A DNA stretch of 64,000 nucleotides from Acanthaster planci (GCF_001949145.1 NW_019091479.1:248001-312000), one strand, 5' to 3'; shown: positions 34,810 to 48,450, counted from the first letter of the stretch. The notes: generated by a model from the sequence alone, not told the origin. Translations and numbers: made by a program.

Positions 34810-35849
34810 ATGCCTGTACTTAGTTCTACCCTGTTGGTTCTGAAAAGATCATTCCATTTCAGTGGAATTGTAAGGATCATTTCTCAAGGTAAGCTTCTTC
34901 ATCCAATGGCGATCGACGGCACGAACTAGTCTTGCAGTGAGGTCACGTGGGGGCGCTATTCTACATAAATGTTGTAGTTTGGGTTTATGCCATGGTTTTT
35001 CTTTGTTTTCGTGTTGTTTCTTGATATTTTGTATGCAACATGAAGAGACCTGTTGACTTGCGAGTCTACCATAAACTGGTGAATTGGCTGATAGCGGAAT
35101 TGAATTATCATTGAATTGCCATGCAGCTTGTGAAATATTGTCTAAACTGGACAAGGGACGTGCATTTTTAATCCAAGACAAAACAAAATTAACAGTTTAA
35201 CACACAAAATTCCGTTAGGGTTGTCTAAGGGGCATGGCTAACTTGCAAAGGCAATAGGTCAGTTGTTGACAAATCATTTTATTAGAGTGACTGTTCACGT
35301 ATAGCTCAAGCAATCACATGGATCGACTAATCACGTCCAGTGTTTGTAGTTGGCACTGATACGTTATGTTTTGCAGATAACTTACTTTTCCCCGATTCTG
35401 ATTGTAACAAAAACATGACACATGATTAAGCCCACAGCTTTATCACTTTTCTCTCTACAGGAGTGGCCACCTACAGTACCAAGCCACGCCCCCCGACTGA
35501 GTCCTTAATCCAGTGGAACAAACTCCCTATCCCCAAGAAACCCCAGAAGGACCGTTGGGATGAGAAGCATGCCCTCTTTGGCGAGAACGATTACAAAGAC
35601 ATCTTAGGCGACGGCTCGTACGAGTTGAAACGCAATATCAAGCATGGCCCACGCTGGCTGCACGGCTGGCGAGGCAACGAACTGCAGCGACTCATCCGAA
35701 AGAACAAGATCATGGGAGCAGACATGGGCCCGACGAAGCGTCACGCCATGCTCAAGCGGATCAAGTACTTGCACAAGAAACTGAACAGAAACAAGGGCAA
35801 ATGGATGTACAGAGATAAAATGGAACGGAACTACAGGGATGAGATGTGA
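34810..35849 (+). CDS. MRPL51: Mitochondrial large-subunit ribosomal protein mL51
   Basis: Two exons, 34810-34888 and 35461-35849, join in phase 1 to 155 codons (human 128). Exon 1 encodes a short basic and hydrophobic presequence, MPVLSSTLLVLKRSFHFSG, typical of mitochondrial import. The mature part matches the family: DRWDEKHALFGENDY, then HGPRWLHGWRGNELQRLIRK and LKRIKYLHKKLNR, close to human RWNEKRAMFG, GPIWLRGWKGNELQRCIRK and LNKRIRYLYKHFNR. It is a structural part of the 39S mitoribosomal subunit. The C-terminus carries a short extra basic tail. It is divergent with WRAP73 and convergent with DNAJC11. Confidence 0.95.
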
Positions 35850-37202
35850 TGAGCAGAATGGATTCAAGACTGCTGCGATATTTATCGGCACTTTGGACTC
35901 ATGTAGAGGAAGTTTCTTTTCAGGAAAATTTAAAGATTTTTGTGTAACAGAATCATGCCTTATGGAAAGAGTTGGAACGTCAAAATACGCTAGATTAACA
36001 GCCAAGTCCTATGGATGACTACCCATCTGTCTTTGTCAGGCAAATTTTACTCGGTGCACACTCACAAACTGGATTTCTTCAAGGCAAGGAGATTGCAAGT
36101 TCATAAACTTGTCACAATAACAAGCTTTATTTCTGAAAAACATTTACAATCATATCAACACAAGCAATTATGATTTTGTTACATTAAAAAAAACCAGATT
36201 ACAATGACATAAAGAGTCATGTCTTATTGTGTTTATTCCGTTTCCCATTCCATGAATCATGTACCATTGCTCCCATTTTGAACACAAAAAGCTAAAAGAT
36301 GCCATGTCTGTGCCATTGTGACATCAACTACCGTTTCTATTAAGAATCATAAAGAAATGCCCATTTCTTGTCCTTGCCGAATTTTAACTTGATGTGCGTT
36401 TTCGGGCAGTGATTTAATTCTTTTCAACCTGTATGGCATTTTTCCCAAACCTGGACATTTTGCTTGGGATCTTCATGAAACTCAAATCTTTAGACGTAAT
36501 CTGTCTAGGGCTATCAAGCCCAAGTAGAGAAACAGTGGCTGGGCTCTGCCTTGAATACCTTCCTCAATCCAGCTAAATTTGCCACAAGCTGGTAGATCTT
36601 GTGAGTGACCTGTGACTGGTTTGCGATTGGCTAATGATTATCTGGTAATGGACTTTGGATACACTAGGGATACAATAGTGACTGATCTGTGATGCACTTG
36701 CGACTAGTCTGTGATTGTCTTGTTCTAGACTTGTGATACACTGGGGATGCAGTAGTGACTGATCTGTGATGGACTTGCAACTAGTCTGTGATTTTCTTGT
36801 TCTAGACTTGTGATACACTGGGGATGCAGTTGGGAATGATCTGTGATGGACGTGATAATCATCACAGCCCTGTGACTGACTTTTGACGAGCCTTTGATGG
36901 ACTTCAGATTCGTGACTTAACTTGTAGTTGACTTGTAACAACTTACAACTCTGTTAAACACGACTGAGCCGTTAAACTTTCTAATATGTTATACTGCTTA
37001 ACTACACGATATTCTTATATATCAGTTATGTTTCGGGGCTAGAATTACGGAAATAGGAATGGTCCAACAGGACAGAGTAAACAGTGGCTCCGGTGGGAAC
37101 TATCGATGGCTCGCAGTAGTTTAGACGAGGGTCCGTAGGGGTGATAATGTGGTGATGTTGACTGGAAGTTTGCAGGGGATTGAGCTAGGTTGACTTCGTG
37201 TC
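35850..37202. other. Convergent region, MRPL51 to DNAJC11 3' ends
   Basis: This presumably holds both 3' UTRs. A minus-strand AATAAA lies near 36131-36126. The only organised structure is the 77-bp repeat listed separately. Confidence 0.45.
36600..36860. repeat. 77-bp tandem repeat, about three units
   Basis: Two well-matched units start at 36678 and 36755, each beginning GTGACTGATCTGTGATG. A partial third starts at 36832, and a decayed unit precedes them from about 36602. Internally it is built of short TGTGATGGACTTG-like steps. Confidence 0.85.
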
Positions 37203-40200
37203 TCAGCTGGGATTAACATGATGTGCTGTCAAAAAAAGGAAAATGGAGTCAGAACTTCCTTGATAAAGATTTGAAAGGAGGAAAAGAGATAGAAGCAAAA
37301 GCCTACGGTGCCAATTTTTCTTTTTTTTGGGGGGGGAAACTGGGAGGTGGTTTGTAAGCTTTAATTTTTGTTGGGGATGGGAAATAACTAGTAGGCTGGA
37401 TTGCACTCAACAGGGCACAGCACTGATCCCCCGTCTACAAGTGACTGGCTACAACTATTTCATTTCCAGTTTTGGAGGTTTTTGTATATAATCAATAAGT
37501 TTTGGCTTTACTGCACTTGAATCTCTGCTGCCTGAGAGATTTCGTACGGGTTGCAACATGCACAACAAGCACAGATGAACTCACATCTTTTGGGTATTCG
37601 GAGGGGTTCACTGTCTGCTACGGTACATTCGTGAAGTTCACTGTGGAACTCGTATTGGACCCGTAGGTTTTTCTCTTCACCCAAGCAAGGATCATAAAAT
37701 CCTGGAAGAGAAGCCTGTAAAAGAGACAAAAACAAAATAAAGTTCATAGCATTTCTAGTCACGTCGGATTTGGTGTCTGATTACTGCAGACAGGAGGACA
37801 CATTGGTACAAATGCATGATATTGTTACTGATGCACTTGCCTTTATGAACACAGGATGATATCTTCTTTATCATTACTCTAATTACTACTTTTTTTTTGC
37901 ATTTTGTGAAAGAGGGGTGACCCCTAAACCTCCCACTCCTAGATCAACACCTAAGTTCCTTTCACAGTATACCATACATAATATGACAAGTCTGGTTAGA
38001 AATATCGAAGGACAGAACAGGCACAGATTTGACTTGAGGCAAGATGACAAGTCAATGCTTTGTGATGACTTATCAATTACAAAGAGACAAAAACGACACT
38101 CTTCCACAAATTCAGTTTGAAGCTTTATGACACTGCATTGAGGCCCTGCTGTTACAAAAATAAGAAACAGAAATCTGTTGCAACCTTGGAAGCGTCGGTG
38201 AGTATCAGCTTGGAGTCTTTGACCTGGCATTGAAGCTGCACTGTGACATCAATCATGCCTTCAATCTCTCCGCCCACTGCCCCATCTAATGCTCCGCCAA
38301 ATCCCTCCTCTCCGTTGTCCTCTGATGTTTCCCGGATGACCAGCTTGCCGTACCAGGCCCGGGTGATGATCAGTCCCTCCCGGTTACGCTCCACCTCGAC
38401 GATGCGTTGGACCATCTCTTGCATGAGGTGCAACTGGCAAACAAGAGAGGTGAAAGGTCAGTGTGTTGGTCATGCCCTCAACCACTGTACCTTGTGTTCC
38501 TGGTTCTAACCCCTCCTGGTGCATTTAGTGCATTCGGGCCATCCACTGCTAGAATCAATATTTTGTAGTCTAGATTTGTTTCCACTGCTCAAGTTAATCT
38601 TTGTTTTTACTTTAACCAGAGCATTGTAGTTAAGTCCATTGAAGTCATTATGTCTTTAGGAGCCTTTCCTCATGTGCATCAAGACTTGTGCCAAGCACTG
38701 CGCATCCTACAGAATCACTCCTCAGGCGATTTTGACAGCCGAACGCAGTGCACACGTGTTATGTTGAAGTTGATTTTTGTGTCCGTGAAAGTGTAATGTA
38801 AACGTAAATATGGAGAGGCGCCTTTAAACCAAGTTACCACCTTTTCAAATGAATCGCTACAAAAACTTTCCTTTGTGACTGTTCCAACTGTTGCTTATGA
38901 CTGGTTTTGTCAAAGGACCTGTGAATAGACTTGTGGTGGACTCAACTATAACACCACACAACCCTGACTTTTGATGTGATATCCCGGGCTACAGAAGATT
39001 TTAGGGCTAGTAAATAAAGAAATATTCTTTGGCAAGCATTCTGAAACTGTTAGTCGTTACTTCCGTGTTCTCCTTAATTTACACTTATTTAACACTTTCA
39101 GATGTAGACTACAACAGTTTAGTGTACATTGGGAATGCAACGACGTTCGCACCTTGTGAATATGGAAGAGAGTTCAATGACCGCATTGATACCAACCTCA
39201 GCCTGTGCCTCCTGTTTTCTCATTTCCATCATGGTTTGTTTAGCTTCACGTTCCTTGGCTGCATCACTGTAATTAACAAGAAAACCAGTAGTAGCAGAAT
39301 CTCTTCCACTCTCCGAACGACTTCATGAAGCAAATTTCTACCTGGGTGAGCATGCTATCATGCGAATCGATCTGATACGGCACATAATACCAATCTACTG
39401 GAGCTCTGGGCACTGTATCATCGCTACCCCTGATCATCAGGCCCGTGAACATCCTTGAGTCTCTCGGATTCCTAGGGAGTATTCAGCTCCTTGCTATGCC
39501 ACTCAGCCACCAACAACCATGTATACCCTAACAGATACACCTTGAGCAGAGAAAGGCAACTAGGGGTAAAGTGACTTGCCTAAGGACACAAGATGAGCCA
39601 AGCTGCTGGATTTGAACCCTGGACCATCTGTTCAGCAGTTTCAAATTCTTGAATACACTAGCAATACGCTCCAAAATAATTCTTGATAAAACAGTGCTCA
39701 GCTCTATTAACAAAGAGGTTAATTTCAAGTTATTTTTCTGAGTGACAATTACGCAAAAGATAATTCCACCCAATATTTTTCCTCACGATATGGGCTTTAT
39801 CTATGCCCGATACCCACTCTGTTTTTTGCTGGTTCAAGAATGGATCCACCACCAGGACCTTGATGAACCAATACGCAAGAAGGGGAGCCACGGTGCCGTA
39901 GAACACAGCCTGGGGTGAGAGTTCATGTGACAAATGTATAGGAAACAGGAACGTTTGGCTGCCACGGGCTAACCTGTGGAAAGTTGTTTGAAAAAATTGT
40001 AGACGTTCCAAAGACACTTGGGACTGACATTGGTACATCCAACTCTTACAGCTAATAGACAAAAATGCATTTCCATATGAAATCATTTCTAGATATTCCA
40101 ATACAGGTGAATACACGAAATCTGTCAACCCTTGCCAAATGTGCTTTGGGGCAATGGATTACGTGCAAAGTGATTGGCCAACGCGTTGCAAACTCTTGGA

Positions 40201-43200
40201 GGCACACTATTGTGAAATGCATGTATTTGTGATTTATAATCATAGATCAAAGCTTCTAAGTGGAAGACATTAAAGAAGAAAATGGAAATTTTAACCACTT
40301 GCTGCCAGGGGGACCCGTTTTCGAGTATGTAGGGGAACCTAAAATGGGACAAAGGGAACTGGGCCTTGTAACAAAAGAATGTACTTGGAACAAAAGACCA
40401 GGCTGCTGGGCATTACCCACAGTTTTTCACTCTCAAAAGTGGAGATAATCCAGCCTTGTTTTGAAACAATATACCACGGTTTGGGGCATTTAGAGCGAGC
40501 AGATTCCTGATAATACAAGGTTCCTGTTATAACAAGATCATTTGCCAAGTCCAAACAACCTCTTATTAACGAGGTTTGACTGTACACTAGAACATGTTTA
40601 CATAACTAATGGATACCAGTGTGCATAGGGAAGTACACTGTTCACTGAAAAAAAAAATTACGTCATTTTCAACACAGCTTACGACTTGACTGCCTTGTGT
40701 TTGAAAACATAGAAACTCACAACTGGGACCAACACTGCTACCTAACCTCTTACCCATTTTACAATCTCCTACCCACCTTACTCTCAGAATGACCCCAGCT
40801 GGGATACCAATGCTGATCTTGGCAGCTAGTCTGCTGTGCCTGGATATCTTCTTGTCGCACCCATACTCAAAGACTGAGCCGAGAAGCCCAGCTCTGGAGA
40901 GCATAAAAACAAAAGCAGATATCGTGAAGCTTAATTAAGTTGATTCTTATGAGCTCTCCTGACTGTGCATTGAAGGATAAAACACTGGGATGTCACAGAA
41001 CATCCCAGATATCAAGTGCCTCGTACTGACAAACCTGGCCTGGTCTGTCACAAACATGGATGCCAATCTAGGCAGGCTGTTTTACATATCTGCACTCAAT
41101 TTAATCCCAAATAATTAAGTCAACAAGGAATAAAAACAAGTATGCACACATGTATGTAATTTAAGTTTCCTGACTGAAGCTTTTCCACTGTCGATCACCA
41201 TTTTATTTCAAAACACTTTTTGTTCTCAGTGAAATGTTCCAAAGAGTCACTGGAATATATATGGAAGACTATTACTTCTGTATTCTAGAAAGTTTATTAT
41301 GGCAATTTTCAATCATTTCTGCCTTGTTGCTGTCCTCTCAGAACAGATAAAATCTTCATTTGGCCAAAAAATGTATGATGAAAATTCTGCCAATTATCTT
41401 AATTTTTTTTTATCACAAAAATTCTCATAATGTAAAAAGACCCCTGGATGGCCTGTTTGTTGGTATCACTTACTTTGCAGCTACCGTGATCTTCCCATCG
41501 TGCTCTGGAAATTTCTTGGTGAAGCTGACACTAATGAAAGAATTGGGGATCCCCAGCTACAAATGAAAACGGACAGAAACCAAGCTGACAATAAAAAACA
41601 CTGCGATGTTCACATCCCAACCCTACAGAAGAAAAACCTGGATATTTTTCTGACGTCACTGTAACACGCTCTTTTTCTCCACTCAAACCTTAAACAGGTG
41701 GTTTACCTTGTCCATTCTACATTTCTATTAAAAGGAGAAAGGTATGAAAGACTATAGTGAAGATTTGCGGGTTTTGAAAACTTGGAGGTTTGAAGTTTTC
41801 CCACCTGTACTTGGCACATGGCATGAGTGGACTGTGTATCCCGGACGACCATGGTTGTCATGGAGGACGCCATACCCCAGCGCCACGTCAGGTAACCCAT
41901 CGTGTGTTTGTCCAACTGACGACCGGCCACTGTGCCCAAGAAAAAGTGACGAGGAAAATAAAACAATTTTACCCGTGTATTATAGTACTTTCTGCTGAAT
42001 TTTATTCACACTATCTGATCGACCTTGACTAGCTTGGGGGTTGAATCCCTCTTAAAAACTGTGCCCGTCTGGCTGATGACTGGCCACTCTTCCAAAGAAA
42101 AATCAGAGTGGAAAAAATACACACCCAAGCTCTATCGTTAGCCATGGATTGTTGTAGCTAAATTAGATGCAGACAAACCACCTGACCTTAGCTCAGGGGT
42201 TGAGTGAGGATGTCTACCTGTGTATTTTTTCACATAAGCCCTTGGGCGGCACTTACAACAAGGGTAAACTCAGCATTAAAATACTTTTTCAAGACAATGC
42301 AAAGTGTGAATTCACTCCGTCTTACTACAAAAATGAAGACAAAGAGAACCTCCCATACACGGCAAAGGAACGCAATTTTTAAACTCTTCTGTTCCGTTTA
42401 GTGGCCCTGGAAGTATGGAGAAAAGACAATGCAGAAATGTTCCTTCAGCGGTGGGAGGAACACCCCAGATGAATATCACAGGGACAACAAACGGAGTCAG
42501 GAAGGCACCGGCAACTTAATCCAACTGTCAGCCTGGGTGGGATTCGAACCCTGGTTCACAGACGTGGAATGTGCAAAAAGTGGTGCTATGCTAACACGAT
42601 TCCCCTCCTCAGTAGTTGCCTTAAGCAGATGGAATTCATCTACAACAGACAGCAAGAAGTGCAACACTCTCATCACTTTAAAAAGTCTGAGTATCACTTC
42701 AGCCTCTAACCTGTGGCTAGGCCTGGGGCAACAATACCTCCAGACAGTAGACGGAAGGACCCTGTACAGGTGGCAAAACTGTGGGAGGTAGAAGACAGTT
42801 AAATAGATTAAGCTAAGTGGACCAGAGGCTACCCAAGGATTGTGGTATTCAAAAAATACCTGCCATAGGGTTTTTTCTACCTCCAATGCGGCAAATTTCA
42901 TCACTGAATAAAAGCAACTACAGGAGACATGAGAATTTTGATAAAAATTATGCAATAAATGTTTAAATATTTTAGGAAAACAATATAACATTTTCATACT
43001 TTTGTTTATCAAGTCAAATCCTTCAAAAGCAATTCCAAAAAATTCCTGATTTGGTCAGGAACTGAAAAGAAAGATCTTCCATTTCAATGACGGAATTATG
43101 AAATAGCTTTAGCAATCAGTAACTCTGCCAAAAAGTTAGTTCACCTCTCCAGTCCAGAATTCACACAAAAATGTTGTCCCTGAAAAAATAGTAGAGCAAA

Positions 43201-46200
43201 TACCCATCTGGGCTTGGCGGAAAATAAGGGGATTTCAAAGTGTGTCACTTGGATTCGTTTACCTTCTCTTGTTGAGGTTTCGGAACATCTTCAGGGCAAG
43301 ACTGGGCCCACCCCCTGCTGAGACTTGGAACTAAAAGTGTTTTAATTAAGGTCAGAGATAAATAACTCTCAAGTTAAAAAGTCTACAAAGTCTGTATACT
43401 TTCACTTTGCAAATATGTACTGCTCAGAACTCTGTTGAGAGAGTCATGCTAATTTCCTCAAGTTTTTGCAAATGACAATTTTTGCTTTTGTTTACAATGT
43501 CCATAGTTTTTGTCAACACCCACAAAGCTCTGTGATTGCGAGGTCACTAAGCGAACATCGTGTATGAGCAAATTCGAAAATATTTCAGCAGTTAATTTTT
43601 AGGATATGTCCCCAATGGGCCTTCGGCTATGTCTGTGGCTAAGATGTGGCCACTGCCCTTGCATTTACAACCAGCTATGAGCTAGAGTTAGCTCCAGGCA
43701 AAAGATCTGTGAAACAGATCAACTATGAACCCTTCTTAAACAGATAAATCCTGGCTAGATGGTTTCAGTTTTGCTGGTAAAATAAGTCTTTGTATTAGCA
43801 TTAAAAATGGAACGGCTATGAAAGAAATGAATCCCAAAAGGGCAACGTTTTGTTAAGCATACATTTATTCTAACACTCGTAGTTTCGTGTAAATTACATA
43901 GAATTTTGCAGGATTTGGCATATCCCGGGTTATGAAAATGGAAATGTTGCTTCCTATGCGTGAGCCAGCTCTGAGAAAAATTTCACCGAAAAAGGTTGCA
44001 AGTTGCTAAAAGTTCCATTATCAATTTCAAGATAAAAGTTCCACCTACCTCACCCCAGGACTGATAGGAGAAGATCCGACGATATGAAATATTGAAGTTA
44101 CCACTGCCGTTACCGTTCTGAGTAGATAGGTTGCCAGACAGCACTGCAGTGTCCGAGGACGTCAATGGGGCATCGATTGACTGGGTGATGGACATGTTTT
44201 TGATTTCTATAGAGGGGATGCCACTGCAAAAGATGTTTTTTCTAAATGAAAAAAACTGTCACATGCTGACTGTGATGCCGTGACAAGGGCATGCTTCTAT
44301 GGAGTTTGGGGAGCTAAACACTTGTTTCAGACTTGGCTGAGAAAAAGGGAAGAGTTTTTTCCTTGAGATTCTTCGCAAACCGTGAAAGGAGCTGCTGTCA
44401 AATGCAATTTGACTGTGGAAAGTTACTCAAAGTTACATCTTATTTGCATCAATATATCAATTTTGTTTTTCATGTTTTTATGAACTGCTCTAAGTTTTTG
44501 TGTCTAAAAGCTATTCAGTAAGACACTTACTTTCCTTACAGAAAGTTAAGCCAGAATAAAATGCAAATAAGTCAGGTGACCCATGTCAATCTAAGATATT
44601 GCATACCTAAATTCCATATCGTAGTCTTCATAGACATCAAAGAGGTCAGTTGCATCAATTCCAACTGTGATTGCCCCCTTGAATGCAAAATAAATAAATT
44701 ACATGGCAATGTTTATACAACTGTCAAACTTTCAAATGTTAGGGAGATGGACTAGGCAGTATTTACGACTTTCAATGCTTACTGCAGGAAAATTGGATGC
44801 AGTGCAGCAAAAAGAGGACAGAATGTAAAGGCTGCATCATAAAAGGTCAACAATGGAAAGGTTATAGGCAGAAATACTGACAATTCTAACCGATACCTAG
44901 GAGGAAAGATTTGCTTATGAGAGTGCAACTGAACTCAAATTTGTTCTGGCAAGGCTCATTGTGCAAGGTTGGGACTCATGTCCTATTCTGGCCCATACCT
45001 GCTGATGTCTGAAATGTGGACAGCTTTCAAGAAAGTTCTTTTACTATGAGATGTGATTAATGAGAGGTGACGCAGTACTGTCCCCCTTTGTTGTAAATGA
45101 GCCCATCACAAGCCCCTGCAAGTATATCACAAACCAGATCAACCAATTTTAAGCCTTATCTCAAGCTGTTCAAATGAATTATGACATAAGCATTCCTTAG
45201 TCATTGTCCACCCCAGTGCTTGAGATTCGTCTCAAGACTCGTCGCAAGAACTTGTGACTGCAATCATGAAAAGACTTGTGATGGACTCTACTTCAACACA
45301 GCTGTCTACCCTAGGGTTGGTGCTCTGCTGTAAACGACGTTCCTCTCTCTCCTTCGCCAGCCGCTCGTACTCCTCTCGAATTTCTTGAGGTGTCCTCCTC
45401 CTGGGAACGACGTCCCACTCTGCTTCCAAGCCTTTCTCTCCGTACACATCATAGATAGCTCTCTTACTGGGGTCATTGAGGACTGCATCAAGAGAGCAAG
45501 GAGTATCTAAGCTGTTTAACGACAGATTCTCTTGCAATGAGGTAGGCATGAGAATTTGTGAAGTTTGCAGACAATTTAATGTCAAGTTTTGTAGTAGTAA
45601 TTTACAATTTGTATAGGATAGATTCCATTTGCACAGGGGATGTACAAATGAGAAGAGTTCCACAAACAAACATCATTTTTCTGCTTTACAGCAAGGCCTT
45701 TAGAAAGTAGTAACATGTCCTAAAGAGTCAAATTTAGCATCAAAGCATTTACATAAATAATACATAAAGTTTTTCAGACCAGTCTCATTGATTCTGAGCA
45801 CAGGGTGTTATGTGATAAAGGTGTAGGGAACTCTTTACCAAGGGTCAGAGTTTTCACCCCATGTGAAAATATTATGTGTGGCATAAAAACGATGATACAC
45901 TCCATCAATGGGTGTTAAATTCTGACTTCTCGGATGACTAATATTCACACTGTGCTGGGAATCACATGGACTATCATACTGTTACCCTACCCTGGTAAGC
46001 TTTCTGGACCTTGTTGAAGATTGCCTCGGCAGCTGTTTTATCCGTCTCATTGATGTGTTTGTCTGGATGATACAGAACACACATTCGACGATAGGCAGCC
46101 CTCAACTCATCACTGGTGGCCTGTGATGTACACGCACAAATGAGACAACATCACGTAATACCAGTGTTGTAGGCGAGACCATCAGAAGACCAGACACAAG

Positions 46201-47223
46201 ATCAGACAAGAGACCTTTTACAAGACCAGTCACAAGTAACAGGGTGAACAATGACAAAGGAATGCTTTTGTTGCAGTTCATTTGAATAGCCTGTGACTTG
46301 AAGTCAGACTGGAGGTCTTGTGAAGGTTTCATGTCGTCCTGTGAATGTCTTAAGTGGTCCCGACTACAACACTGCATAATACACAAACCTCATCTGTACT
46401 GCCTCTCTATTTGATCAAGGGTGTTAGAGGGACGAGTTAAACTAATTCTTTTTTTTTTATTCGTCTCGAATCATATCTAATTTTGATTTATTTTCCATCC
46501 TTGCTGGCTTCTGTGCTTGTCCTTTGTTCACTGTTCTTTGTTATCAGTAAAATCACTGTTTCTTTGCAAAATACAAACAGCTAGCTTGACAACTCAGCGT
46601 GCATCGCGCGCCCTGATATTGCCATCTCCCCCCACCTTCACCCCTGCTTCCAAAATAGTCCATAAGTAGTGACTTTGAATTCTCGAAGTCTAGAACCTGT
46701 ATGTTAGGTAAGGACATTCACATATGAGCGAGGGCACTGTTTATTGGGGAACTCATTTTCTTAAATAGGAAATCGTGATTAAAATTTGTTTTTTGCGCAG
46801 GCTCTGTGCAGAGTTTGATGGAATCCAATTCAAAATGTTTCTTATGTCATCCTCTCCAAGATCACTTCAAAAAGAAAAACAGAGAAAAGTAGTTGAAATT
46901 TTCATGAATCTCCCTATTGGCCCTATACTAGGCCTTGGCCTACCTACATGCAGACATGACCTATCAAGTATCGTTTTCTTGAAGTTGATAGGCCTACAGC
47001 AGGCCCTGGGTCCCTTCCCCCTTACTTAGGCCAAATGACTGTGATAACATTATCTTATGCAGCAGTGGACCTAATTAATACTTTCAAAAGATTTACAAAA
47101 AAACTGAGACTGATTTACCTCTTTCCTTGAGTTCAAAATAGCATAATAATCGTCTGAATTCACCAAGCCTTCTTCCAACATGGGCGCTGCCATTTTTGCA
47201 CCACTGTACGTCGGTTTACTCAT
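37203..47223 (-). CDS. DNAJC11: DNAJC11, mitochondrial J-domain protein of the MICOS/MIB complex
   Basis: Fifteen exons close in frame to 580 codons (human 559): 47223-47119, 46120-45991, 45482-45310, 44677-44607, 44223-44049, 43330-43263, 42778-42711, 41929-41805, 41556-41474, 40893-40777, 39973-39818, 39266-39197, 38433-38185, 37714-37585, 37225-37203. The J domain has HPD at residues 53-55 and continues through [17 protein letters not shown]. Middle blocks match human: [42 protein letters not shown] and [10 protein letters not shown]. The C-terminal DUF3395 part ends [16 protein letters not shown] and RIPKRSHHVNPS. The protein sits at the mitochondrial outer membrane and supports cristae. 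The last coding exon is only 23 nt and was placed from its phase and its SHH end (human SHR). Exon 14 can also read through its donor to a stop at 37508. Confidence 0.95.
39530..39640 (-). repeat. SINE-like remnant in a DNAJC11 intron
   Basis: GTGACTTGCCTAAGGACACAAG followed by GGATTTGAACCCTGGACC is the common signature of tRNA-derived SINE tails. No full element can be bounded. Confidence 0.45.
42510..42640 (-). repeat. tRNA-derived SINE-like fragment in a DNAJC11 intron
   Basis: GTGGGATTCGAACCCTGG is a reverse-oriented B-box-type motif. A matching A box and a cloverleaf are absent, so it is not a tRNA gene. Confidence 0.35.
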
Positions 47224-47999
47224 GGTTTACGGAGAACTTACGGCTAGGCTAGATATAAACACGCAGGCTAAACATGGAAGCCGCCAGCCTAGCCGTAGTT
47301 ATTTGGAGGCGGCTTCTTTGCCGCCCTCTGTTGACATTTGCTTGTCCTCGTGCGCATAAAGATGCATTCAAACAGTTGTACATGTATTTCTGCATTCGAA
47401 GCAAGATATGGGAAGGAGAGAACCCCCCCCCACCTTTGAGTTGGTCATTATTTGATCGGAATCNGGTATATATATATATTTCTGCGCGCGAGCTCATTTG
47501 TGCTCCCGTGGGAGGTTTTACAAGAAGACATGTCATATTCAGGAGGGAACATAGAGATATATCTATAAATCCCAAATTCGGGACTGGAAGTTTCCAGTTC
47601 GGGGAATTTCTTCAAACAAAAAGCACCAAATTGCGGCCCTATTTTGGATAGAGGCAGGCGGCTTGATTCAGAGCTGGGCGCATAGTTTTACAACTATTTT
47701 GGGGGTATCTTCGGGAAATGGCAAATAACAATTTTTTTGTTGTTGTTGGTAACCCCCATAAAATTGAAACGAAAAATTATCCTTTGGCCATAATCTAGAA
47801 TTTCCAGTGAAAAAAACGGAGGCTAACCACTTCCCGACAATCGACAGGCGGCGCTATTTCAGTCTGATTTTGCACTGTTTTCTATGGTTGCACAAAACCA
47901 ATAAATATGCCCGCTTAACTCCACATCTGACAGGGAAGCTGTCTGGTGCACTGCTTTTGGTAACAACACCTTGGGAATCTACTTGCACTCTCGTTTCGA
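47224..47999. other. Divergent flank of DNAJC11; nothing recognised
   Basis: This contains the DNAJC11 5' UTR and promoter, and a single ambiguous base at 47464 next to a short TA run. Open frames occur on both strands, but none resembles a protein. Confidence 0.4.
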
Positions 48000-48450
48000 C
48001 GGCAGGCTCTTTATTTTCCAGCGCTTTCGAGCCAAGATTAAGTTGTCTCAGTCATTTCACTATCACGGCCCTCTTTCCCTGATGATGCTGCTGTAGTCGT
48101 TCAGTTGGCGCTGATCTTCACTGAGACCCTGTTTGATCAGTTCACTACTTCCTGTGCAGTCTTTGGTCTAAAACTCAGCGACACAAAGACAGTTCTACGT
48201 CTGTTGAATATCAAGTGCGATCTCATTTTTGATTCTTTGTTTTATGGTTATCTCTGAAAATTTGTACTCTTGTATTGTAATTAATGTTAATCTGCATGGG
48301 GTTCAAATGTTTTATCGGTATTTAAGGTTTTAGTTTTATAAAATTTATGTATCTTTCATTTTAATTTTATGAGTATATTGTAATTAGATCTTACTACTGG
48401 AAGATCACAACGAAATCATCGTATGTTTACACGAATGACAATAAAATCTA
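48000..48450 (+). mobile_element. Degenerate non-LTR retrotransposon (LINE) 3' fragment
   Basis: Translated pieces resemble the reverse-transcriptase core: LFIFQRFRAKIKLSQS in one frame, then, after a frameshift, DDAAVVVQLALIF (the catalytic DD motif) and CAVFGLKLSDTKTVL, as in FGLTISLKKTEV of LINE elements. An AT-rich 3' UTR-like tail with AATAAA at about 48440 follows. The copy is frameshifted and truncated, so it is not active. Confidence 0.75.

Noticed and set aside
41890-42120. Apparent partial copy of the DNAJC11 exon 8 acceptor region about 180 bp upstream in the intron
   Set aside because: Similarity is only about 70% over 60 bp by eye, without preserved coding frame. Could be chance or very old.
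42520-42545. tRNA-like B box (GATTCGAACCC)
   Set aside because: No matching A box, anticodon stem or acceptor stem. A SINE remnant is more likely.
42497-43012. 171-codon minus-strand open frame
   Set aside because: It is intronic readthrough. Only 42778-42711, in its own exon phase, is coding (DNAJC11 exon 7).
45232-45309. Extension of the DNAJC11 exon 3 frame past NPR ([12 protein letters not shown])
   Set aside because: The GTAGAC donor at 45309 and the next exon ([14 protein letters not shown], matching human GTISVGVDATDLFD) show that this is intron.
47249-47651. Two overlapping frames on opposite strands around the single N
   Set aside because: Both cross an ambiguous base and a TA run and show no protein-like motifs.
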